Below, piece by piece: positions 8,091 to 14,472 of a DNA stretch of 36,621 nucleotides (position 1 is the stretch's first letter; each line of letters opens with the position of its first letter). The position numbers and the translations under genes are program-made. Source of the DNA: JAZKDW01 sp040387375 (GTDB lineage: Bacteria; Pseudomonadota; Gammaproteobacteria; Burkholderiales; Burkholderiaceae_D); assembly GCA_040387375.1 (NCBI GenBank), contig JAZKDW010000064.1, positions 1 through 36,621 of the forward strand, written 5' to 3'. Under the pieces are notes generated by a model. The model was not told the DNA's origin. It saw nothing but the letters and a program-made list of their open reading frames with translations, and did no database searches.

Positions 8091-9536
8091 ATGCAAACCG
8101 CAAATCACTTGATCGATGGTGTCTGGGCCGATTCAGTCAATAAAGAATCGCTGGTTGAAATACGCAATCCATCGACCTCCGAGGTCGCAGCGCTGTGCGC
8201 CAATGGCAGCGCGCAGGATGCAGCCGGCGCCGTTGCTGCCGCGCGGCGCGCCTTCGAGCAGACGCCGTGGCGCCACAGCGCGAAATTGCGGGCCGATGTG
8301 CTGCTGGCATTTGCCGCGCGCCTTGACGAGCGCAAGGAGCAGCTCGCCGACTGGCTGGTGACGCTCAACGGCAAGTTGCGCCGTGAGGCACTGGGGGAAA
8401 TCGGCATGGGGATTTCCGAGGTGCGCTACTACGCCGGCCTGGCACGCAACCAGTTCGGCCGTACGCTTGAGGTCGAGCCGGGCTGTTATTCGTCGATTGA
8501 CCGCGAGGCCGCCGGGGTGGCCGCGATCATCCTGCCCTGGAACGCGCCGGTGTCCTTGTTGCTGCGTTCGCTGGCGCCGGCGCTGGCGGCCGGATGTTCG
8601 GCTGTCATCAAGCCGGCACATCAGACCGCACTGGTCAGCAATATGGTGCTGGAATGCCTGGTCTGCGACGATCGTGTCCCTGCCGGCATCGTGAACTCGG
8701 TGGTCGAGACCGGCGCCGATGTCTCGCGTTTCCTGTGCGATTCGCCGGACGTCGATGTGATCAGCTACACCGGTTCGACCGAAGTCGGCAAGAAAATCGC
8801 CGCCAGTACTGCCACCACCTTGAAGCGCCTGTCGCTGGAACTGGGGGGCAAGGCGCCGGCAATCGTCTTCGCCGATTGCGCAATCGAATCGACGGTCGCC
8901 GGCATCGTCGCCGGCGCGATGGTCATGGCCGGCCAGCAATGCACTGCTGCCAGCCGTGTACTGGTCGAAGACAGCATCTATGACGATGTATCGGAGCGCC
9001 TGGTCGCCGCATTGAAAAACCTGCGGGTCGGATTGGGGACCGATCCGTCGTCGCAAATGGGGTGCCTGATCGATCTCAGGAGCCGCGATCGTATTGCGGC
9101 ACTGGTCGAGCGCGCCGAAAAAAGCGAGAAGCTGGTGCTGCGCGGTTCGATTCCCGGCGGTGAACTGGCGCGCGGTGCGTTCATCACACCAAGCCTGGTG
9201 GCAGTGGAAGCGCTTGATTCACCGTTCATCCAGCAGGAATTATTCGGACCTCTGCTGGTGATCGAACGTTTCAGCGACGAAAAAAATGCCATCATGCGCG
9301 CCAACGCCACGCGGTATGGACTGGCATCCAGCATCTGGACGCGCGATGCCCTCAAGGCAAAACGCATCTCGTCGCAACTGCGATTCGGCAGCGTCTGGCT
9401 CAACAGCCATAACCGTTTGTTCCCTGAAGTGGAAACCGGGGGGTTCCGTGACAGCGGCTACGGCCGCTTGCATGGACTTGAGGGCCTCAACGATTTCCTG
9501 CAAACCAAACATTTCTATTTCGAGACGCGCGCTTAA
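8091..9536 (+). CDS. Aldehyde dehydrogenase (NAD(P)+)
   Basis: A 481-residue aldehyde dehydrogenase. Landmarks are the PWNAPV motif, the Rossmann TGSTEVGKKI stretch, the general base Glu in LELGGKAP and the nucleophile Cys in GQQCTAAS (about residue 284). It oxidises an aldehyde to the acid. It follows the regulator gene and may complete the catabolic cluster, but its codon use is clearly more GC-rich than genes 2505-7916. It may therefore be an older chromosomal neighbour. The start at 8091 (MQTANHL) is preferred to 8079 because only the former has a purine-rich stretch (GAGACAG) upstream. Confidence 0.9.
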   Translation: MQTANHLIDGVWADSVNKESLVEIRNPSTSEVAALCANGSAQDAAGAVAAARRAFEQTPWRHSAKLRADVLLAFAARLDERKEQLADWLVTLNGKLRREALGEIGMGISEVRYYAGLARNQFGRTLEVEPGCYSSIDREAAGVAAIILPWNAPVSLLLRSLAPALAAGCSAVIKPAHQTALVSNMVLECLVCDDRVPAGIVNSVVETGADVSRFLCDSPDVDVISYTGSTEVGKKIAASTATTLKRLSLELGGKAPAIVFADCAIESTVAGIVAGAMVMAGQQCTAASRVLVEDSIYDDVSERLVAALKNLRVGLGTDPSSQMGCLIDLRSRDRIAALVERAEKSEKLVLRGSIPGGELARGAFITPSLVAVEALDSPFIQQELFGPLLVIERFSDEKNAIMRANATRYGLASSIWTRDALKAKRISSQLRFGSVWLNSHNRLFPEVETGGFRDSGYGRLHGLEGLNDFLQTKHFYFETRA

Positions 9537-9750
9537 CCCGACTTTGTCCATTTTGGATGGGATGGTTACACGCAAACCCGGCCGACGCCGTCTGATTCGA
9601 TTCGCTTTGTCATGCGAGTTGACAGGACAGTCCCTTCCTGTTTCACCGCAATGCCGTTATCGAGCAAAAGATCCGCACTATGGTCTATGGATTGCGGCTT
9701 GAAACCGGTTTGCGCTGAAGCGGCGGGTACTATGAAGCCACTTGTAACTC

Positions 9751-9759
9751 TGGTATAGT
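9751..9759 (+). promoter_or_regulatory. Extended -10 promoter of the thrS leader
   Basis: TGG-TATAGT has the TG-N extended -10 form, with TATAGT at 9754-9759. No good -35 is seen at the usual distance. It would start transcription near 9766, about 60 bases before the leader peptide ATG. The gap from the aldehyde dehydrogenase stop to here (9537-9750) shows no other feature. Confidence 0.45.
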
Positions 9760-9827
9760 TTTGCTTTCCGCGCCGGTCAGGCTGCCGCGCACATGTTTTC
9801 TGTAAGAGCGAGAAAGGCGATCCGGTT

Positions 9828-9872
9828 ATGACACCGCGAACTACCACGACACTGTTCTGGAAGCGACGCTAG
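9828..9872 (+). CDS. Threonine-rich leader peptide of thrS
   Basis: A 14-codon reading frame coding MTPRTTTTLFWKRR and ending in TAG. Five of the 14 residues are Thr, four of them in a row at 9840-9851 (ACT ACC ACG ACA, all four Thr codons). AGAAAGG at 9811-9817 is a fair ribosome binding site about 10 bases before the ATG. A terminator follows 34 bases after the stop, and thrS follows that. The arrangement is that of attenuation leader peptides such as ThrL or PheM: slow translation at Thr codons when charged tRNA-Thr is scarce would favour readthrough into thrS. Inferred from sequence only. Confidence 0.75.
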   Translation: MTPRTTTTLFWKRR

Positions 9873-9879
9873 TCGGGAT

Positions 9880-9929
9880 CTTTTTCGTCATTGCAATCTG
9901 AAAAAGCGCGGCTGGTCCGCGTTTTTTTT
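9880..9929 (+). terminator. thrS attenuator: antiterminator and terminator
   Basis: The terminator pairs AAAAAGCGCGG (9901-9911) with CCGCGTTTTTTTT (9917-9927 of the run), 11 bp with one G-U, loop CTGGT, ending in eight T. An alternative stem pairs CTTTTTC (9880-9886) with GAAAAAG (9900-9906), which uses the same bases as the lower terminator stem. A ribosome at the leader stop (9870-9872) would cover about to 9885 and block the alternative stem. A ribosome stalled at the Thr codons would leave it free. This geometry fits classical attenuation. Confidence 0.72.
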
Positions 9930-10019
9930 CGTCTGACCCTTTTAGTTGTTCAATATTAATTTGATGGCGCGCATCGCCATCACGCCAGCATCGATCATGA
10001 TGCCGACATGGAGATCAAA

Positions 10020-11927
10020 ATGGTTTCAGTCCGACTTCCCGATGGTTCGCAACGTCAGTTCGACGCCCCTGTCACGGTCGCGCAAGTCGCGGCCAGCATA
10101 GGATCCGGTCTTGCCAAGGCGGCTCTCGCCGGCAAGGTCGATGGCCAGCTGGTCGATACGTCTTTCCTGATTGATCACGATGCCGATCTGGCGATCGTGA
10201 CCGACAAGGATGCCGATGGCCTCGATGTGATTCGGCATTCGACCGCCCATTTGCTGGCTTATGCGGTGAAGGAATTGTTTCCCGATGCGCAGGTCACCAT
10301 CGGTCCGGTCATTGACAATGGTTTCTACTACGACTTTTCATACAAGCGCCCGTTTACGCCGGAAGACCTGGTTGCCATTGAAAAGAAGATGGCCGAGCTG
10401 GCCAGGAAAGATGAACCTGTCACCCGCAAGGTCCTGCCGCGCGACGAGGCGGTTGCCTACTTCAAGTCGATAGGCGAGGCTTACAAGGCCGAGATCATCG
10501 AATCGATTCCGGCCGACCAGGATGTGTCGCTTTATACCGAAGGCAAGTTCACCGACCTGTGCCGTGGTCCGCACGTGCCGTCGGTCGGCAAGCTCAAGGT
10601 ATTCAAGCTGATGAAGCTGGCAGGCGCGTACTGGCGCGGCGATTCGAAAAACGAGATGCTGCAGCGGATCTACGGTACCGCGTGGGCAAAAAAAGAAGAG
10701 CAGGAAGCCTATCTGACCATGCTGGAAGAGGCGGAGAAGCGCGACCATCGCAAGCTGGGCCGCGCGCTCGACCTGTTCCATTTCCAGGAAGAGGCGCCGG
10801 GCCTGATTTTCTGGCATCCGAAAGGCTGGACGGTCTGGCAGCAGGTCGAGCAATACATGCGCCGCGTGTATCAGGACAATGGCTACCAGGAAGTCAAGGC
10901 GCCGCAAATCCTCGACCGCAGCCTGTGGGAAAAATCCGGGCATTGGGAAAATTACAAGGAAAACATGTTCACCACCGAATCGGAAAACCGCTCGTACGCG
11001 GTGAAGCCGATGAACTGCCCGGGGCACATCCAGATTTTCCGCGCCAACATGCATTCCTATCGTGAGCTGCCGCTGCGTTACGGCGAGTTCGGCCAGTGCC
11101 ATCGCAATGAGCCGTCCGGTTCGCTGCACGGCATGATGCGGGTGCGCGGTTTTACACAGGACGACGGCCATATCTTCTGTACCGAAGACCAGATTCTGGA
11201 CGAATGTGTGGCGTATACCGCTTTGCTGCAAAAGGTCTACCGCGACTTCGGTTTTACCGACATCATTTACAAAGTGGCAACCCGGCCTGAAAAACGGGTC
11301 GGTTCCGATGAAGCCTGGGACAAGGCCGAAAATGCGCTGATCGAATCGCTGCGGCGCTCCGGCTGCGAATTTGAGATTTCACCGGGCGAGGGCGCTTTTT
11401 ATGGACCGAAGATCGAATACACGCTGAAAGATGCGATTGGCCGCATGTGGCAATGCGGCACCATGCAAGTCGACTTTTCGATGCCTGTGCGCCTGGATGC
11501 CGAATATGTGGCGGAAGACAACACCCGCAAGGTGCCGGTCATGCTGCATCGTGCGATTCTCGGTTCGCTGGAACGATTCATCGGCATGTTGATCGAAAAC
11601 TATGCCGGCGCATTGCCGCTCTGGTTGGCGCCGGTGCAAATTGCAGTTCTGAACATATCGGACGCACAAGCTGATTACGCGCAAACGGTGGCGCAAAACC
11701 TGAAGAAACAAGGGTTTAGAGTGCATGTCGATTTGCGTAATGAGAAAATAACCTATAAAATACGCGAGCATTCAGTACAGAAGCTGCCTTATATCGTCGT
11801 TATCGGCGACAAGGAGCGGGATGCAAACACAGTGGCCGTGCGTGCGCGAGGCAATATCGATCTGGGTGTAATGACCGTCGATAAACTGGTGGAACGTCTC
11901 CAGGGAGAGTTCGACACCAAAGCCTGA
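10020..11927 (+). CDS. thrS: Threonyl-tRNA synthetase
   Basis: 635 residues, the usual length. The N-terminal TGS domain (VSVRLPDGSQRQFDAPVTV) is followed by the editing domain with HSTAHLLAYAVKELF (HxxxH). The class II catalytic core has MNCPGHIQIF and the REL/RYGEFGQCHRNEPSGSLHG motif 2 region. The C-terminal anticodon-binding domain begins near LPLWLAPVQ. It charges tRNA-Thr and hydrolyses mis-charged Ser-tRNA-Thr. The ATG at 10020 is chosen over 10008 because GGAG (10010-10013) lies seven bases before it. Expression is probably controlled by the threonine attenuator immediately upstream. Confidence 0.97.
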   Translation: MVSVRLPDGSQRQFDAPVTVAQVAASIGSGLAKAALAGKVDGQLVDTSFLIDHDADLAIVTDKDADGLDVIRHSTAHLLAYAVKELFPDAQVTIGPVIDNGFYYDFSYKRPFTPEDLVAIEKKMAELARKDEPVTRKVLPRDEAVAYFKSIGEAYKAEIIESIPADQDVSLYTEGKFTDLCRGPHVPSVGKLKVFKLMKLAGAYWRGDSKNEMLQRIYGTAWAKKEEQEAYLTMLEEAEKRDHRKLGRALDLFHFQEEAPGLIFWHPKGWTVWQQVEQYMRRVYQDNGYQEVKAPQILDRSLWEKSGHWENYKENMFTTESENRSYAVKPMNCPGHIQIFRANMHSYRELPLRYGEFGQCHRNEPSGSLHGMMRVRGFTQDDGHIFCTEDQILDECVAYTALLQKVYRDFGFTDIIYKVATRPEKRVGSDEAWDKAENALIESLRRSGCEFEISPGEGAFYGPKIEYTLKDAIGRMWQCGTMQVDFSMPVRLDAEYVAEDNTRKVPVMLHRAILGSLERFIGMLIENYAGALPLWLAPVQIAVLNISDAQADYAQTVAQNLKKQGFRVHVDLRNEKITYKIREHSVQKLPYIVVIGDKERDANTVAVRARGNIDLGVMTVDKLVERLQGEFDTKA

Positions 11928-11984
11928 CCGGGGAACCGGGGTGCTAAGCACGGCTTAATTATTTGATTTTTAAAGGAAACTACA

Positions 11985-12506
11985 ATAGCTACTGATAAGT
12001 CGCATCGCATCAACGGTGAAATTACAGCGCCGGAGCTGCGATTAAGTGGGGTCGAGAACGAACCGTTAGGTATCGTCAGTCTGGCAGATGCCTTCCGCAT
12101 GGCAGAAGAAGCCAACGTTGATCTGGTGGAGATTGCGCCTACTGCGCAGCCACCGGTCGCACGTTTGATGGACTACGGCAAGTTCAAGTATCAGGAGCAG
12201 AAGCGGGCACACGAAGCCAAGCTCAAGCAGAAGATCATCCTGGTCAAGGAAGTGAAATTCCGCCCTGGTACCGACGACGGCGATTACAACATCAAGTTGC
12301 GTAATCTCGTTAAATTCCTGGATGAAGGTGATAAAACCAAGATCACGCTGCGTTTCCGCGGCCGTGAAATGGCACACCAGGATATCGGCATGCGCATGAT
12401 CGAGCGATTGAAGGCAGATCTGGAGCCCTATGGCCAGGTCGAGCAGTGGCCGAAGATGGAAGGTCGCCAGATGATCATGGTTCTGGCGCCCAAGAAGAAA
12501 AAATAA
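11985..12506 (+). CDS. infC: Translation initiation factor IF-3, AUA start
   Basis: 173 residues. Reading back in frame from the obvious IF3 core gives ATDKSHRINGEITAPELRL, the conserved beta-proteobacterial N-terminus. The first codon is ATA at 11985, with AAAGGA (11973-11978) at the right distance. The first ATG lies far inside the protein at 12099. Rare AUU/AUC/AUA starts are a hallmark of infC: IF3 rejects such starts, so it represses its own translation. IF3 keeps 30S subunits free and checks start codon pairing. It lies 57 bases after thrS in the same operon. Confidence 0.93.
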   Translation: MATDKSHRINGEITAPELRLSGVENEPLGIVSLADAFRMAEEANVDLVEIAPTAQPPVARLMDYGKFKYQEQKRAHEAKLKQKIILVKEVKFRPGTDDGDYNIKLRNLVKFLDEGDKTKITLRFRGREMAHQDIGMRMIERLKADLEPYGQVEQWPKMEGRQMIMVLAPKKKK

Positions 12507-12529
12507 GATTCAAAAACAAGATTCGTCCG

Positions 12530-12673
12530 AGGCGTCCAGCGATGGATGCCTTGTGCAATGGCAGCGGACTTGATTTCGCTGCCCAATAAGTGAGAGCAGG
12601 CATCCAAGCGTAACGTAGTGTTGCCACCTGCAATCATGTTAAAAATGGAGCTGTCCCAGGGACAGACTTTACT
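12530..12673 (+). promoter_or_regulatory. Structured leader of rpmI-rplT, candidate L20 control RNA
   Basis: GGATGCCT (12544-12551) can pair either with AGGCGTCC upstream (12530-12537, loop AGCGAT) or, as TGGATGCCT, with AGGCATCCA downstream (12598-12606, 9 bp). The latter encloses a 7-bp hairpin GGCAGCG/CGCTGCC (12560-12566 with 12577-12583). Just before rpmI a hairpin CTGTCC-CAG-GGACAG (12651-12665) separates GGAG (12647-12650) from the ATG; folding it leaves eight bases between them. In E. coli and Firmicutes L20 represses this operon by binding a leader RNA. A matching role here is inference. Confidence 0.5.
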
Positions 12674-12871
12674 ATGCCTAAAATGAAGACGAAGAGCGGC
12701 GCCAAAAAGCGCTTTCGTGTGCGTCCAGGTGGAACCGTCAAGCGCGGTCAAGCCTTCAAGCGTCACATTCTGACCAAAAAAACCACCAAAACCAAACGTC
12801 AACTGCGCGGTTCCACGGAAGTCCATGACACAAACATGGTATCCGTTCGTGCAATGATGCCGAACGCTTAA
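12674..12871 (+). CDS. rpmI: 50S ribosomal protein L35
   Basis: 65 residues, very basic, with the family start MPKMKTKSGAKKRFRV and the conserved KRGQAFKRHILTKK stretch. It is a small component of the large ribosomal subunit. It precedes rplT by 28 bases, as in most bacteria. GGAG is 23 bases upstream with a hairpin in between, and AGGGA within the hairpin is the alternative ribosome binding site. Confidence 0.97.
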   Translation: MPKMKTKSGAKKRFRVRPGGTVKRGQAFKRHILTKKTTKTKRQLRGSTEVHDTNMVSVRAMMPNA

Positions 12872-12899
12872 CCTCACACTCAATATTTAAGGAGTAACC

Positions 12900-13259
12900 A
12901 TGCCTAGAGTAAAACGTGGGGTCACAGCACGGGCCCGTCATAAGAAAGTCCTCGATCAAGCCAAAGGCTATCGTGGACGTCGCAGCAAGGTTTACCGCGT
13001 TGCCAAGCAAGCGGTCATGCGCGCCGGTCAATATGCCTACCGCGATCGCCGCAACAAGAAGCGTGTGTTCCGCGCTTTGTGGATCACCCGTATCAATGCT
13101 GCGTCGCGCGAGCATGGCATGACATACAGCGTGTTCATGAACGGCCTGAAAAAAGCCTCCATCGAGCTGGACCGTAAAGTCCTGGCCGATATGGCCGTGA
13201 TGGACAAGCCGGCATTCGCCGCGATTGTCAATCAGGTGAAGGCTAACATCGCTGCTTGA
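12900..13259 (+). CDS. rplT: 50S ribosomal protein L20
   Basis: 119 residues, starting MPRVKRGVTARARHKKVL, with AKGYRGRRSKVYRVAKQAVMRAGQYAYRDRR typical of L20 (quoted in part: AKGYRGRRSKVYRVAKQ). It binds 23S rRNA early in large-subunit assembly and in known systems also represses its own operon. AAGGAG stands directly upstream. It is followed by a strong hairpin pair before pheS. Confidence 0.97.
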   Translation: MPRVKRGVTARARHKKVLDQAKGYRGRRSKVYRVAKQAVMRAGQYAYRDRRNKKRVFRALWITRINAASREHGMTYSVFMNGLKKASIELDRKVLADMAVMDKPAFAAIVNQVKANIAA

Positions 13260-13270
13260 TAGATTTGATC

Positions 13271-13340
13271 GCATCGGCGCAAGCCGATGCTGCACTATCC
13301 TGGCGGGGCAGAGGTCACATACCTGTGCCCCGCTTTATTT
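13271..13340 (+). terminator. Tandem hairpins between rplT and pheS
   Basis: First, GCATCGGC and GCCGATGC (13271-13278, 13283-13290) form a perfect 8-bp stem with a GCAA tetraloop. Second, GCGGGGCA (13303-13310) pairs with TGCCCCGC (13326-13333), extended inside by AGGT/ACCT across one G-G mismatch, loop CACAT, followed by TTTATTTT. The second is a good intrinsic terminator. It probably sets the level of pheST relative to the ribosomal protein genes. No Phe-rich leader peptide lies upstream of it. Confidence 0.7.
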
Positions 13341-13385
13341 TCCACATCCTTTTTTGGCTGTCTTTTCAAAAGCTGGAAAAACCGC

Positions 13386-14402
13386 ATGAATCCCCTAGAA
13401 CAACTTGTAATTCAGGCACAGACCGATTTTTCCGCCGCGGACGATGCTGCCGCATTGGAAAACGCCAAAGCCCGTTATCTCGGCAAAACGGGGCAGATCA
13501 CCGAGCAGATGAAAGGTCTGGGCAAGCTGGCGCCGGAAGAAAAGAAAACGCAGGGCGCCGTCATCAACGCCGCCAAGGCGCAGATCGAGGCAGCGCTCAA
13601 TGCGCGCCGCGACGCGCTGGCCGATGCGCAGATGCAGACGCGCCTGAATGCGGAAGCGATTGACGTGACGCTGCCTGGCCGCGGCCGCGGCATGGGCGGC
13701 ATCCATCCGGTGATGCGAACCTGGCAGCGGGTCGAAGAGATATTCGGCTCGATCGGTTTTGACGTTGCCGACGGCCCCGAAATCGAAACCGACTGGACCA
13801 ATTTCACGGCCCTGAACAGCCCCGAGAATCATCCCGCCCGTTCGATGCAGGACACCTTCTATGTCGACGGCAAGGATGCCCAGGGCAAGCCGCTGCTGCT
13901 GCGCACGCACACCAGTCCGATGCAGGTGCGTTATGCGCGCATGCACAAGCCGCCGATCAAGGTGATCGCACCCGGACGCACCTATCGCGTTGACAGCGAT
14001 GCCACCCACTCGCCGATGTTCCATCAGGTTGAGGGACTGTGGATCGCCGAAGACATCAGCTTCGCCGATCTGAAAGGCGTCTACCTGAATTTCGTCAGGG
14101 CGTTTTTTGAAACCGACGATTTGCAGGTGCGTTTTCGACCTTCCTATTTTCCGTTTACCGAGCCATCCGCCGAAATCGATATCGCCTTCGGCGCCGGCCC
14201 GCTCAAGGGACGCTGGCTGGAAGTGTCGGGCGCGGGGCAGGTGCATCCGACAGTGGTGCGCAACATGGGGCTCGATCCGGAGCAGTACATCGGTTTCGCC
14301 TTCGGTTCCGGCCTCGAACGCTTGACGATGCTGCGTTATGGGATCAACGATTTGCGCCTGTTTTATGAAGGCGATTTGCGTTTCCTGAAACAATTCAATT
14401 AA
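13386..14402 (+). CDS. pheS: Phenylalanyl-tRNA synthetase alpha subunit
   Basis: 338 residues. An N-terminal coiled-coil region (about 1-90) is followed by the class II catalytic domain with HPVMRTWQRVEEIF, the THSPMFHQVEGLWI stretch of motif 2 and GLERLTMLRYGI (motif 3) near the end. The alpha2-beta2 enzyme charges tRNA-Phe. The ATG at 13386 (MNPLEQLV) is the normal family start, with GGA eight bases upstream. The open frame continues upstream only through the T-rich terminator tail, so a longer form is unlikely. Confidence 0.96.
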   Translation: MNPLEQLVIQAQTDFSAADDAAALENAKARYLGKTGQITEQMKGLGKLAPEEKKTQGAVINAAKAQIEAALNARRDALADAQMQTRLNAEAIDVTLPGRGRGMGGIHPVMRTWQRVEEIFGSIGFDVADGPEIETDWTNFTALNSPENHPARSMQDTFYVDGKDAQGKPLLLRTHTSPMQVRYARMHKPPIKVIAPGRTYRVDSDATHSPMFHQVEGLWIAEDISFADLKGVYLNFVRAFFETDDLQVRFRPSYFPFTEPSAEIDIAFGAGPLKGRWLEVSGAGQVHPTVVRNMGLDPEQYIGFAFGSGLERLTMLRYGINDLRLFYEGDLRFLKQFN

Positions 14403-14472
14403 CCGCGCGGGGCAGGGCATGCAGCGAATTTTCGCTCGGCCCGCCCGCGTTGCACATTCTCACGGTTGAACT

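Noticed and set aside
8133..9056. 307-codon minus-strand frame inside the aldehyde dehydrogenase gene
   Set aside because: It is the antisense shadow of a GC-rich coding region; the plus-strand frame has all aldehyde dehydrogenase motifs.
9537..10019. Possible attachment-site repeat of the tRNA-Val 3' end on the right side of the catabolic module
   Set aside because: I looked for TTCGAGTCCAAT and GTGCCTACCA between 7900 and 10020 and saw no copy, so an integrated element with tRNA-derived att sites is not supported.
13256..13385. Phe-rich stretch (FIFHILFWLSF) ahead of pheS that could be a Phe leader peptide
   Set aside because: The Phe codons lie in and after the terminator's T-rich tail rather than before it, so a stalled ribosome could not act on the hairpin in the classical way. 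The start would be a TTG within the rplT end.
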